Positions 11,443-22,984 are shown, counted from the stretch's first letter. The stretch: 64,000 nucleotides of DNA from Loripinus fragilis (GCA_964019695.1 OZ026524.1:61449066-61513065), one strand, 5' to 3'. A program made the numbers and translations. Notes: generated by a model not told the origin, from the letters alone.

Positions 11443-11795
11443 TCAGAGACAATATGCAGCTGGATAAACTACGTGCGCTTCGCCAGGGACATCATCGTAT
11501 AGTTTCTACACAACTAGAGAGGCTGGGAGACGATTTATCGGACTTCGAAAAAAGCCAGCTAATCGATATTCTTTCTGCAAAGGCTGAGATCATCAGGGCG
11601 CTGAACGAAAAGATTGTCAACCATAATGACATCGATGACATTGCAGGCAAACTTTTCGATGGTGAGGATTACATCATCAGACTAGACATGCAGATCGGGA
11701 AATTGCGAGAGAGCCTTAGGAAGAAGGAGTCGAGCCAGACAAACCAGAAGGAGCCAGCAGCAACTACCATTACAATTGAGTACACTATCGCATAG
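11433..11795 (+). pseudogene. gag N-terminal region of the BEL/Pao element
   Basis: A 120-codon frame rich in charged residues and leucine/isoleucine heptads (QLERLGDDLSDFEKSQL, then KAEIIRALNEKI and KLRESLRKKE), as in the coiled-coil N-terminus of Pao gag. It closes at a TAG (11793-11795), with a further TGA at about 11817 in the same frame before the next gag segment. The stops look like decay. The start at 11433 is the first ATG; 11454 is an alternative. Confidence 0.7.
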
Positions 11796-11825
11796 GGAGA
11801 GCGCTCTAATAATGCGTGAATCAGT

Positions 11826-12272
11826 GTGTCAGCAGGTACACCGACAAGGGGCGAACTATTCACTGGCAATAACCGGACGGATCACAATAGTGTGAGTTAC
11901 ACTGATTCTTTAAATTCCAGCTCTTACCATAGACTACCTAAGCTACAGATGCCAGAGTTTGACGGAGAAATCGCAGAGTGGCAGACATTTTGGAACTCCT
12001 ATGAGTCAACCGTCCATTTAAACGCTACTCTTTCTGACGTTCAAAAGTTTACATACCTCAGATCTCTTATCCATGGTTCAGCATCGTCCGCCATAGCTGG
12101 TTTTCCCCTTACAAATGCAAATTACAGTAACGCCATTGATTTGTTAAAGCAGAGATTCAGACAGCCACACAAGATCAATGCCAACTACATGCCGTCCCTG
12201 ATAGATATACAAAGACCAGACAGCATTGTAGTAAGTTTACGTACATTCCATGACAAGATTGAAACATGCATT
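11826..12272 (+). pseudogene. gag core, DUF1759-like segment
   Basis: Encodes the signature of the BEL/Pao gag core: LPKLQMPEFDGEIAEWQ near residues 37-53, an 'FWNSYESTVH' run, then 'KFTYLRSLIHGSA' and 'AIDLLKQRFRQPHKI'. It shares the frame of the preceding segment. It is cut after 12272 by a 204-bp MITE, beyond which the same frame carries only insertion-derived residues to 12374. It would form the structural gag of virus-like particles in an intact element. Confidence 0.8.
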
Positions 12273-12476
12273 GGGACACTTGCACTTTACAGGGCACTGT
12301 TGTACAGTCAGTTCACATATCTTATGATAAATGGGGGCATGTGCCCCCATACCCCCTCAATTATATTCATGTGACATGTATCCACCATATAAAACACTTC
12401 AAGAAATAATTTAGAAGTAAACAGACCTAAGAAACCTAGTCAAAATCAGTTGTGCCCTGTAAAGTGCAATCTAGCC
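12273..12476. mobile_element. hAT-type MITE inserted in gag
   Basis: Flanked by a perfect 8-bp target duplication CATGCATT (12265-12272 and 12477-12484). The terminal inverted repeats of about 25 bp share the core TTGCACTTTACAGGGCAC. A small internal palindrome GGGGGCATGTGCCCCC lies near 12333. The 8-bp duplication points to a hAT-like transposase acting in trans. The insertion of 212 bp (with duplication) shifts the gag frame. Confidence 0.88.
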
Positions 12477-12484
12477 CATGCATT

Positions 12485-12750
12485 CGTGGGCTCAAGTCTC
12501 TAGGACAGTGTAGTGATACTTATGGTGACCTGTTAGTGCCTATCATACTTGAAAAGCTACCAGGAGAAGTTCGACGAAACCTAGCACGTGAACATAATGG
12601 AGATGCACACTGTTCGTTACCGGATCTCAGATCTTCGATGGGTAGGGGGATTCGTATTATGGAAACAGGACAACCCAACAAGAAAAGAATTCCAACACTG
12701 CCAACGGCGTCTTTTCATACAGGAAACGACAAAAACACATCCCCGAAGTA
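12485..12750 (+). pseudogene. gag distal segment (second frame)
   Basis: Continues gag exactly where the MITE interrupted it, now in another frame because of the 212-bp insertion. 'IRGLKSLGQCSDTYGDLLVP' and 'ILEKLPGEVRRNLARE' are typical of Pao gag upstream of the zinc knuckles. The reading switches frame again near 12750, where a deletion or insertion of a base has occurred. Confidence 0.75.
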
Positions 12751-13718
12751 GAAACAAGATATTTGCACAAACTTATAGTATGCAACCTTTGAGGCAGACG
12801 AAGCCTGATCGTGAGCAGATTCCACCCTGTATATTCTGTGGTAGCAACCATTCAGCAACTAACTGTGATCAAGTGACAGAAGTGAAGAAGAGAAAAGACA
12901 TTGTAATTGTAAAAAGCCTATGTTTTAACTGTTTGGGGAGATATAAAGTGTCCAACTGTAGATCAACAAACAGATGTCGCCATTGCAGACGAAAACATCA
13001 TACAGCCATATGTGAGCAGCAGACGAATTCAACATTGAACCCAGAAGCTGCGCCATTTCATTCAGAGAGCAGCGAACGAATAGATACCAGTGCCTTACAT
13101 GGTTTACACCTACATTACGCAGATAGATCTCGTCCAAACGTACTCTTGAAAACCGCCATTTCGGATGTCAGTGCCTCTTACTTATCAGCCGATGCCAACA
13201 TTTTATTCGACGAAGGGGCGCAGAGGTCCTTCATCACGCAGAAATTAGCAGACGACATACAGATTCAACATAAAGGTACAGAAGAAATAAATTTGGCTAC
13301 GTTTGGAGGTTCTTCACGGACCCTACGACGAATTCTCACCGCGACTGTGTCCCTGGAAACCAGTAGAAGAGAGACGATTCCAATAGATGTATTAATGGTG
13401 CCAACCATAGCAGCACCATTGTCCAACATGCCACCGGAAGTCACAAAATCAAAATACCTAAAGGGCTTGAAACTGGCATTTCCAGTAACCCAGGATGGTG
13501 AATTTGATATTTCATTTCAAATAGGTGCAGACCACTACTGGAAAATAGTACATAATCATGTTGTCAGGGGCAACGGGCCAACAGCTGTGAAATCCAAAAT
13601 AGGGTATTTGTTATCTGGACCACTTCCTGGCGACTCAAAACAGACTCAAAATTCCATGTTAAATGTATTTACTTCATCTCCTGACGTTGCCGACTTGGAA
13701 CAGCTCTGGAAGCTTTAA
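12751..13718 (+). pseudogene. gag zinc knuckles and aspartic protease
   Basis: Three CCHC-type knuckles in a row: CIFCGSNHSATNC (about 12828), CFNCLGRYKVSNC and CRHCRRKHHTAIC. The middle one has tyrosine where histidine is expected. About 75 residues on is a retropepsin-like active site, ILFDEGAQRSFIT (about 13200), in which the usual D-T/S-G is DEG, so catalysis is probably lost. Downstream 'LPPEV..KYLKGLKLA' style sequence and 'IGADHYWKIV' fit the peptidase A17/DUF1758 region. The frame ends at 13718, just where the Pao protease joins reverse transcriptase. Confidence 0.8.
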
Positions 13719-14312
13719 TCTCCAGGAATCTTGCATAACAAGAAGGACACAACAAACGCAGAGAAAGTAACTACTTATCAGAGGATCTCCATTTAACGCT
13801 CAGATGGAAAATACTCTGTTCAGTTACCATGGACACTTGAGCACCCACATCTACCTACAAATTTAACATATAAGCTGACGAACCCTACGGACCATGAGCC
13901 ACTGACGACAGCCCACCTACTACATGGACGGAGGGTGACCACGTTACCATACCAGACACGCCCGCCTGATGCTAACTTAGTCGCTCACGCCACCAAGAGT
14001 TACTACTCGACTTTGATTAACTGAGCTCATCAACAGAAGAAGATGATTGACCACTTTTGGGACAGATGGAAGTTAGAGTATCTGACTGCCCTTAGAGAAT
14101 ACCACAGCACCACAGGGCAGAATACACAGACGATTAAACGGGGAGATGTTGTTCAGATCCATGACGAGCAACCGTGGACGACCCGGAAGCTAGCCGTCAT
14201 TAAACAACTCATCACCGGGAATGACGGACTGGTCAGCGCTGCCAAACTGAAGACCCAGCATGACGAGACGACGAGACCTATAGCCAGACTTTATCCACTA
14301 GAAGTTGCATAA
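13719..14312 (+). pseudogene. pol remnant: protease tail joined to integrase C-terminal domain
   Basis: After a stop, remnants such as 'DGKYSVQLPW' and 'HPHLPTN' (about 13800-13863) belong to the start of the reverse transcriptase region. They run directly into 'NPTDHEPLTTAHLLHGRR' (about 13880) and, from 14043, 'FWDRWKLEYLTALREYH', which are C-terminal integrase/DUF5641 features. Roughly 3 kb encoding RT, RNase H and the integrase core is absent. One TGA (about 14021) interrupts the tail. Confidence 0.75.
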
Positions 14313-14333
14313 ACTTTTCGCGGCCCGGAGTAA

Positions 14334-15162
14334 TGTCGGGGATTGCACGTCGACGTACGCGCAAGTTCCGACGTTGCTTCTGGCGCACTCGTGCACGACG
14401 TTGACGTTGACGTAACGTTGTTGTTATTGTAGCCGCTTAATAAACCCGTGCGACATACTACTTGCACGAGCTCGAGGTAAGTGCACATATTCAATTTTTA
14501 ACAAAAGATGTGACAGTTAAAGATTAAACATCGACTGTCACATCTTTTGTTAAAAATTGAATATGTGCACTTATCTCGAGTTTGTGCAAGTAGTATGTCG
14601 CACGGGTTTATTAAGCGGCTAGCAATAGGCTAGACGGCCTAACCGTAAATTAAGCCATGCAAGTCAAGATAATTTGGATTTACCAAATTATATACATGTA
14701 CTCTCAGTACAACAATAGACATTTTAGGCAAGTAAAGCAGACAATGTGATAAACTAATTTTTTAACGGGGTCGATGTGCAATTGTTTTAATATCCAAGTT
14801 AATTTAAATTCACATTCTAAAGATTTTAGGCATAGCATCTTCAGTTTTTATGTCTTATGATCTTACTGAACACGTTAGTTACATGTTTTATCGCATACTT
14901 TACCATTTTAAATCACAAATGCTCATGTACATAATGTATATTGTTTTTATATGTATAAATGTTTATATGTTTTGTTTTATAGAGGGCCACTTGGTAGACT
15001 GGCTAATTTAGCTAAAAGTGAAACCCTCTTGAAATATTGTATAAATAAAAATGAAAATAAATAAAAATTGTTATGATGTAACTCGATTATACGCAATAAA
15101 GGAACGAACCTGACACGACGCTTAGCTTAAGATTCACCCTAACACTAGTCCCATTCTCGATA
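14334..15162 (+). repeat. 3' LTR, split by an insertion
   Basis: LTR halves 14334-14430 and 15072-15162 rejoin to a 188-bp LTR matching the 5' LTR. It ends ...TCTCGATA followed by the ACCAC duplication. The AATAAA at 15095-15100 corresponds to that in the 5' LTR. Confidence 0.88.
14431..15066 (+). mobile_element. 636-bp insertion in the 3' LTR with 5' hairpin and A-rich tail
   Basis: Flanked by the 5-bp duplication ATTGT (14426-14430 and 15067-15071). The first 190 bp (14431-14620) form a near-perfect hairpin beginning AGCCGCTTAATAAACCCGTG. The remainder is AT-rich with no frame and ends in AAATAAATAAAA-type sequence. The tail suggests a retroposed element; the hairpin head suggests a foldback MITE. 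Which one inserted is not clear. Confidence 0.75.
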
Positions 15163-16249
15163 ACCACCTAACAACCCTTAAAACTGAAATGGACTGGTCC
15201 AATTGATACAAGTGGGAAATCCCATTCGGTTTAAATGGGTAAGTTGAAGATAATGGCGCTAAAACGGGATAAAGTATTGCTGCCACCACGAACGTTCAGA
15301 TAAGTGGAGCTCAACCAGATGAGGCACACTACTGTAAAACCCCCTTTTTGGGGGGGAGGGGCATTTTTTGGGGCGTATTTGCGGTATCAACAAAAATCGC
15401 CAAAATAAGAGACCGCGCAAAAACTCGTCCTTAAGTATGTTGGTACATGTATCTTTATCAATAAACCAACGCATCAACGGCTCCCATTGGGACCATAAAC
15501 TTTCCTTTCAGAGTAGCCCCATTGAAAACAGAAAATAACTTGAAAGGGCATTAAATTGAGAAACAGCACCAATATATCAATCGTCTGCTGTTTTCACTGT
15601 TGGTGGTTTACCCATTTAAGCATAGCGTTTCATAAAAGGGAAACAGTGCAGACCTACATGTAGTCCAGACGCCGCGTGTGAGTAAAAGAATTTACAAATA
15701 CAATATAATTATCCTGCCATCCCTTTGAGGAGACATGGACAAACCCAAATGGTACATTGTAGGAGTGTAAGGTTCCACTAGGAATAATTACATTAAGCAC
15801 CAACTTTACGGTTTCACTTACCCTCTTGTTTAAACATGTATATCTGTGTGTTGTGTTGGAGGCAAGGGCAAACAGCTTGGAGCCACATACCTTTAAATAA
15901 CAATAAGAATTATAAAATATACATTAACTCTTTCCTATTTTTGTCGTCCGCTGATAACCTTTGCAGACAGTTTGGACCTAGATCAGGACCGACTTTTTCA
16001 TCGGCCGAAATCTGAATGCAAACCGTTTGACACTCTAATAGTGTTCCAGAATGATTTTTTGGTGAATAAGTTAAACGTTTTCGTCGGCCCTGATCTGGTT
16101 TTAAACCGTTTGACACTCTAAAAGTGTTACAGAATTATATTTTTTGAATACGTTAATTGTGAACAAAAGTCAGGAGGCGCCGACAAAAGCATGAAAAACT
16201 TCCCAGCAAGCAAAGAATTAATAGTTGAAAATAAATGAGCTATGTCATG
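15163..16249. other. Right half of LTR target repeat, then gene-free sequence
   Basis: 15163-15243 completes the target repeat. Around 15600-15690 another fragment of the same family ('acccatttaagcatagcg', 'cagacgccgcgtg') is seen. Near 16018 and 16108 'aaaccgtttgacactctaa' is repeated directly. No coding region is supported. Confidence 0.6.
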
Positions 16250-17255
16250 GGAATATTAGATTTCAGTATGGAACGCCATAACTGTCTTATGTTAAGACAT
16301 GACATTATGTGCTGTCGGCAGGTATCCTGTAATGTTACAGGATCATCATGTGCTGTTGTAAGACCATGATGTGATGTTGACAGACCACTATGTGATGTTG
16401 ACCGACCATTATGTGATGTTAAGAGACCATTCTATGCTATTGTAAGACCATGTTGCGATGTTGACAGACCATTATGTGCTGTTGTAGGACCATTATGTGA
16501 TGTTGAAAGACCATTAGGTGATGTTGTAAGACCATTATGTGATGTTAACATACAATTATGTGATATCAACAGACATAACGTGAAGTTGACAGACCATTAT
16601 GTAATGTTAACGGACCATTATGTGCTGTTGTAAGACCATGGTGTGATGTTGACCGACCATTATGTGATGCTAACGGACCATTATGTGCTGTTGTAAGACC
16701 ATGGTGTGATGCTGACAGACCACTATGTGATGTTGACCGACCAAAATGTGATGTTAACATGCAATTATGTGATATTAACAGACATAAGGTGAAGTTGACA
16801 GACCATTATGTGATGTTGACACACCATTATGTGCTGTTGTAAGACCATGTTGCGATGTTGACCGACCATTATGTGCTGTTGTAGGACCATTATGTGATGT
16901 TGAAAGACCATTAGGTGATGTTGTAAGACCATTAGCCTATGTGATGTTGACAGAACAGTATGTGATGTTAACATATCATTATGTGGTGTTGACGGACCAT
17001 TATGCGATGTTAACAGATTATAATGTAATGTAGACAGACCATCATGTGATGTTGAACAGTCCAGGCTTTCGTTCTGTCAAATGTTCATTGTATTGTGTTA
17101 GTTCGTCATTATGTTATGTCAAATCATCGTGTTGTTGACATCTAAAAACCAGCACCGCGCGGTTATCGGTAAAAGCCCTTACCAAACCATCCGATTGCTG
17201 CCGAAGTTCGTCTCCGGAGAATAACGATTTTCGATACCGGCTTTTATCACCGCAG
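16250..17255 (+). mobile_element. Repeat R3 copy 1, carrying an expanded minisatellite
   Basis: The left edge 'atggaacgccataactgtct' and right edge 'gaataacgattttcgatacc' both recur, in reverse complement, at 23545-22985. 'attgtgttagttcgtcatta' and 'atctaaaaaccag' are also shared. Between the shared edges this copy has a ~21-bp minisatellite where the other has non-repetitive sequence. Terminal features and element class are unclear (a Helitron-like non-autonomous element with a central array is one possibility). Confidence 0.65.
16290..17055 (+). repeat. 21-bp minisatellite (GACCATTATGTGATGTTGACA)
   Basis: About 35 imperfect units of 21-22 bp. A higher-order repeat of about 209 bp is visible: 'gtgatatcaacagacataac' at about 16560 recurs near 16769. 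Because 21 is a multiple of three, minus-strand frames (16566-16760 and 16765-16974) encode seven-residue repeats such as SHHGLTTAHNG. These are most likely by-products of the array. Confidence 0.9.
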
Positions 17256-17694
17256 AAGTGTCCCTCAGCTCAGGGCCATCATCGTGAAGTTGAAAGTGGT
17301 TTGGCGGAGTGTAGTAACGAGAAAGGGAGAAGGCATGAGGGGTCCAAGTCCTCCCCATCCCCCACCCCCCAGAAAATAAATGTAGTATTCACCAGCGCTT
17401 CTGTGTGTGATTTTATTGTACATTTTACTCGTTTGGGTCCAGACTTCAGTCTTTTCTGGTCACGAAGTTTTGCCAGTTATAAACGAAAAAGAATAATCGT
17501 TAGACTCAACTGCAAGAAGATCTTTATCAGCTTAGTCAACCCCTCTGCGAGACTCATAAGGCAGGGCCACCATCGTAAAATGTCTACGTTATAGCTAAAA
17601 TTAAGTCTGGTACAGATATAATCCCCTATCCTTCTCAGCAAAGTTGAAAAAAGACTGCTGAAAATATTAAAAACGCGGGACACCTTTCTTCTGT
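17256..17694. other. No gene seen
   Basis: Mixed sequence with a short pyrimidine run (about 17353-17372). An open frame of 97 codons at 17301 has no recognisable feature and is not supported. Confidence 0.5.
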
Positions 17695-17822
17695 AACACA
17701 CACACGCACGCACGCACGCACGCACGCAGGCACACACGCAAACACACACACACACACACATCAGACAGGCATTTGGACGCATGGGATGAATAGACAGACA
17801 GACGGACAGACATAGATAGACA
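17695..17822. repeat. (CACG)n/(CA)n and (ACAG/ACGG)n microsatellites
   Basis: ACACACACGCACGCACGCAC-type repeats run to about 17760, followed by CAGACAGACAGACGGACAGAC. The minus-strand 'VCVCVCVCACVRA' peptide is this repeat, not a protein. Confidence 0.9.
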
Positions 17823-17959
17823 CAAATATAGCCACCAACTTGACCGAAGACCTAACTGTTTGTCCGTATGTCTGCCTCATAGTTGTAGTCCCTTTTAGGC
17901 CCAACGATTCAAGGCCAAACAAATTTGGATAAAAATGTATTGTAATCATTCAGCGTGGA

Positions 17960-18214
17960 TAACATAAGGCTGTTCAGGTCGCCAATGTGACCCTGTAGTC
18001 AAAGGTCAAGGTCACATATACTTAACATCTGTCAAAAACTGTCTTACGGCTCGAAATGCGAACTCCGTGTTCATTATTTGACCGAGGGTGTTCATATCTG
18101 CCTATGGGATGGAGATGACGAGAGGCTATTCAGATTATTGATATGACATTAGAATCAAAGGTCAAGGGACTTAAAATACGTAAAATCTGTCGAAATTTTA
18201 CATTTCGTAACGCG

Positions 18215-18247
<33 letters not shown>

Positions 18248-18500
18248 GCTTATGGTGTGTGTAATAAAACAAAGCTTTCTAATATGACACTGGAGTCAAG
18301 GTCACACATACTTCAAACTTATCTACATTTCATAATGCAAATTCGTCTTACATGATTGAGGAGTTCATATTGGCACACTATTTGCAAAGGTCTCGAAATA
18401 TGGATTGACCTTCGGGTTAAAGATCAATATCAAATATTTTTAAATCTGTCTTATTGCTCCAAACTCGTATTCCTCTTTCATTTTTTTGATAGAGGGTGTT
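17960..18500 (+). repeat. Irregular ~150-bp repeats with AAGGTCAAGGTCAC
   Basis: Blocks of 'aatatgacaytrgaatcaa', 'aggtcaaggtcacayatact', 'aactgtcttacggct' and 'ttcatatttgac' recur three or four times with strong divergence. A (TATC)n run occupies 18215-18247. AGGTCAAGGTCA is two abutting nuclear-receptor half sites. Confidence 0.65.
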
Positions 18501-18602
18501 CATATTTAACACAATAATTGCTTGTTGTGTGTTGATTACAACAAAGGTTTCAATTAATCAATTTGTCACCTAAAATAACATTCCCTGTTGCAATTAATAT
18601 AT

Positions 18603-18972
18603 CTAAGTAAGTAAGGGTGCAAAGATCAGAATCAATACAATCAAGTACCACACCTGACCCAGGATACCAATGGGAAAGTGACAAACTCACAGTAAGACAC
18701 CACAAACGAGAGCCAATAGGTCAGCCCGTTCCCAGCAGGTGATCACAAGGCACATATAAACAGACGCGCACAAAGGCATAGCAAACGCAAGACAGAAAAA
18801 AAGCTCCACAAAAGAAGCATTGCCTTGGAACGGTCAGTAAAATATTTTACTGGAGGGCTTAACCAGGTTTTACGTCGCGCCAACCTCAACCTTAATTCAG
18901 ACGTGGACCAAGACACATAGATATTTGGTTTGCATGAAAGACCCCTAACTTATCAATGCATCATCTAAGTTT
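18603..18972 (-). repeat. Repeat R1, long copy
   Basis: Reverse complement of 62005-62372. It shares 'aagtaccacacctgacccag', 'gagccaatagg/agtgacaaac', 'ggaacggtcagtaaaatatt' and 'cacatagatatttggtttgc'. It has no coding capacity. Confidence 0.8.
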
Positions 18973-21299
18973 AATAACGTTTTCACTTCACAACCGTATC
19001 TAGGTTACAAAACAACATTTCCTGCTTTTGTATGTATATGGGCGTGATTCAGTAATTTTAGCAAAACATATTATTATTAAGATATATTAAGGCTACATGT
19101 ACAACTACATTTTTGTATAAAATAGCCTGATTTATGTATGCAATAATGATCGGAGCTATACAAACAGAGATATATAAATAAGCAAGACACAGTCGCCAAT
19201 ATGGTGGGCCCTGAACATTTTTATTTTAATGGGAGGAATGTTAAACTAGCAAACAGGAATATAGAGCCAGCCATCCTTGCATTCTAGTCCATATATTAAA
19301 AACCAAAATGAGTTTCCAATTTTCCATTATAATAATTCGTTGCTTAGTTTTGAACGAGAATTTATTTCGATCATCATCTGTGCATGCTATTTTAGTAACG
19401 GTCATGAGATCAAGGCCTATCGTAATCAGTTTTATATATTTTAATAAACCGACAATTTTGAAAATCGGTTTGCGTTTATCAGATGTTTGATGCCTTCAAT
19501 AACCTATACAGCCCTGTTTCCCCTTGACCCAGGGTTCCCTTTACATATGTTGTGTACGTATGTAGCGTCATTTCATTGTCCAAAGGGTATCTTGAGTCAA
19601 GGGAGTGGAGGAGGAAGCATGTAAATATAAACTGAAAGGCACGAATTTCAACTTTCCAATGACAAGCTTTTCGCATGTGCAGAAAGAAGAATCAAACCTT
19701 TTGAATTAAAGATCACGTCTATCCTTAATATTTCAGCATTTTTACTCTTTGGAAAAAAGCAATACATTCACTCATAGGCGGAAATTGTATCCAGTTTAAA
19801 GACGAAAAATGAGGGATGGGAGCACAATGTGCAAGTTTTCACTACCGTTTGTGAATGATGAGTAAGCTTTGAAATGTATTTTGATGCGTAGTAACCACAC
19901 CGATTTTAAAAAGACTTTAGGCCCTATCAGTAGAACTCCCGTACAGTTGAAAAAAAACGGTACTCTGGTCAACTGTTCAATAGGCTAAAACATTGATACG
20001 TCACACTACAAAAACGACCTACAACATGGTCGTTTCACTCTAGGGTCTTTTCAGCACAAGTTCTTTTAAAGCTCCTGGATTTGGGATATATGTTCAAAGG
20101 GAAGGATGGGGTGCAGAGGGGTGAACGGCTACTCCCAACTTTCTCAGCTACATTGGCTGATCCCCCTGTAACTAGTGTCCCCGCCTTGATCAGAATTTAG
20201 AGCTGTGAAATCCTGCGGTAATCAGACCAAACTCCCCAACAGTTGCAACCTTCATTTCAGTCGAAATTGACATGTAATCAGACCGACTGTGGAAGCAGAG
20301 GTGTTCCGCATTAACCGTCCTGACCGAAGCATACAGAGACTACCGATCTAAGTACAACGACAGGAACCGACATGTCGTCGGAAAAAGATGAGGCCCTTGA
20401 AGGGTTTTTAGGGATATAGGAATATTGACCAAATAATTAAAGGGATATAGGATACTTTTGTGAAATTTGTATTTTAGGGGTACAAAGACTGAGGAAGTTT
20501 TTCAATATTGGGGAGGGGAGGGGGTGGCAAGTCCAGCGAGTTCAACTTCAATGCTTGGGGGGGTGGGGCGTGTGTATTGCAAAACAAACATACACGCATA
20601 CATAAATGCATACATATGTCCACATATATACACATGTGGATGCATCAGTAAAATCAAGGCAATCATGAATGGGCGTCCGTTTATAAGAAACCTAATATAT
20701 CATTTGAGCACGAGCGAGCGAAGTGAGCTAGGACAATTTTTGGCATTTTTGGCAAATTTTAATTAACAACAATGTGTGGAGTCAATTAAGACAGATTATT
20801 GGAGGGGCCAAACGCTACTCTCCCCCCCCCTCCCCTCAAAAAAAATATTGGGGGGGGGGGTGCAGCCTGTTCCTATGCATATGGGTTATGGTGTCACCAT
20901 GATACAAAGCTTTCTGAATTTTGGTGAATTTTGGTGATATTTAATTTCTTTTCAGGGATACAGGGATATGTGATACCAGGGACCCCCCTTCCATGTAGGG
21001 CCTAAAAGATTGAAGAGGCAATATAGCATTGAAACAAAAATTATACAATAGGGCAAAAATGACTAAAATACGACGGACCGGTGTGCGTGGGGTAGGAATG
21101 GTAGGGGGATGGGGGCAGAGGGATTCTTTGAGATGTACTTAATATATTCTGAATTTACTACACATTCCTGCTTCAATGGTCGGACCATATCTTTTGTAGA
21201 TCATTGATTGATTATATGCGAGCAGAGTATCTCTGAACTATTTTATACCGGGGGAGGGATGATAGCACTCAATATTTAAGTGTGGGTACTGACGTGTCA
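18973..21299. other. 2.3 kb without a recognisable gene
   Basis: AT-rich with several G-runs (about 20510-20570, 20855 and 21240) and C-runs (20820). There is a short low-complexity 'gatataggaatatt..gggatatagg' stretch near 20410-20460. No splice-framed open region or family motif was found. Confidence 0.5.
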
Positions 21300-21995
21300 A
21301 TCAAAGGTCAGTATCAAGGGTCCCAGTCATTGCCTCTAGAGATCAGTAAAAGTATTGAGAGTCCATTTTCTGCATCTAGAGGTCGGTCCTAATATCCAGA
21401 GTCCTACACATTCCAACTAGAGTTCAGTAAATTTATCCAAAGTCCCCGTCATTGCCACTTAATATCAGTCAAAGTATCCAGAGGCCCTGTCCTTGCCACT
21501 AGAGATCAATTAAAGTATCTAGAGTCAACGCAATCGCCACTGGAGGCCAGTATTCGTATATAAAGTCCCAGCCATTGTCACTAGACAAAAGTCCTTCTCA
21601 TCGCCACAAGAAAACAGTACTAGTATCCAGAGTTCCTGTTATTGCCACTATTGGTCAACACAATTATCCAGAGCCCCAGTCATTGCCAATTGTTGGCTAT
21701 AAATGTATCCAGAGTTCCTGTTCTTGCCATTTGATACCAGTACTAATATCTAGAGTCCCTATCATTGCCACTAGTGGTCAGTAATACATATAGTATCTAG
21801 AGTTCCTATCATTGCAATTAAAGGTCAGTACAAGTAGCCAGAAACCCTGTTATTGCCACTAGAGGTCAGTAAAAGTATCCAGAGTCCCTTTCATTGCCAC
21901 TATAGATCAGTAGAATGATCCAGAATCACTGTCATTGCCACTAGAAGTCAATACAAGTGTTCAGAGTCCCATTCATTGTCACTAGTGATCAATAA
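21300..21995 (+). repeat. ~40-bp minisatellite (CCAGAGTCCCTGTCATTGCC)
   Basis: About 17 imperfect units of the form 'gtatccagagtccc-tgtcattgccactagaggtcagta'. CTAGAG and TATCCAGAG recur at near-constant spacing. No preserved frame. Confidence 0.9.
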
Positions 21996-22984
21996 TAATA
22001 TTGGCATACATTTAGATGCGAGGACCTTTTAGACAAGCCTTATTTAAATGCGAAATTAAAACCCCAGCACACCCACGGCACTGCGGGGACATGTTGTAGG
22101 TTTAATCCCATTACATAAGCCCCCCGCTATGTCACCGGTATCCACGGACCCAAGGGGCGGGGCTGCATTATCTAATAAACATCGAACATTTTTTAATTTA
22201 AAGCGGCTGAAAGCCCGTGCGCACGAGGCACGAACACACGGAGTTGTCGCAAATTGGAATTCATTTTTGCGTTCGATATTTAAAATAAAATGGCATGTAC
22301 GTTAGATAGGGAGCGGGGCTAACCAAATCCAGCAAAACACACACGCGCGCGCGCGCACACGCACGCACACAAATGGCTTGTGTCCTGGCTATATGATTAT
22401 TTTTGCTGTGGAAGCCGTTTAAGTTGAAAAAGTATTAGGTTTGCATATATTTACATTTAGCTTAGGACCATTTTAGAGTACATGCCTATTAGCTCACCAT
22501 AATAGATGTCAGTTGTAAAGAATAAATAAATAAATGGCACGACAATTGAGTACAATGTTTGTAGCCTGGATAGTAGAAAATGCGGTTTTAATATTTTCAG
22601 CAGTATGTTTCAACCTGTACCAGACTTATTTCTTACTTTAACGTAGACATTTATTCATGATGGCACAGCCTTATGAGTCTCGCAGAGAGAACTTATTGAA
22701 AAGTTATCATGTTCAATTCCCGCTTAAGCCGAAGGATCGAATACATCTCGAAGCTGTGGGTGAAATAATGCTTCCAACAGGGTGTAGCTTATCAGAGAAA
22801 CAAGATGATTTCGAGTATTAAACTTTTTTGATGAAATCTGTCTATAAAACCTAATCTTTGATATAAAATTATACTTTTCTTTTACTATATGATTAAATAT
22901 ATTTAAAGTAGACTTCAGTGTACAAAAGTCATGCAAAATTATTAATCATTTTGGGGACCAGAGACCTTCAAAAAAACAAATTCC
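21996..22984. other. Gene-free sequence with a CA/CG microsatellite
   Basis: (CA)(CG)n at about 22339-22372. A GC-richer stretch near 22070-22165 has no coding signal. The 70-codon minus-strand frame at 22724-22936 has no recognisable feature. Confidence 0.5.

Larger units (their letters stand above)
11243..15162 (+). mobile_element. BEL/Pao LTR retrotransposon, deleted and nested with younger insertions
   Basis: LTRs start TGTCGGGG and are flanked by the 5-bp target duplication ACCAC (11238-11242 and 15163-15167). The internal part encodes gag with three zinc knuckles, a retropepsin-like protease and the C-terminal end of a BEL/Pao-type integrase. Reverse transcriptase, RNase H and the integrase core are missing, as if removed by one internal deletion near 13865. 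Stop codons, a frameshift and two insertions make it inactive. The family call rests on the gag/zinc-knuckle/protease style, the primer site and the 5-bp duplication. Confidence 0.88.

Noticed and set aside
17477..17782. VCVCVCVCACVRA frame
   Set aside because: Translation of the (CACG)n/(CA)n microsatellite.
16290..22000. CRISPR-like arrays
   Set aside because: The regularly repeated 21-bp and 40-bp units are contiguous minisatellites without unique spacers, in a eukaryotic context.
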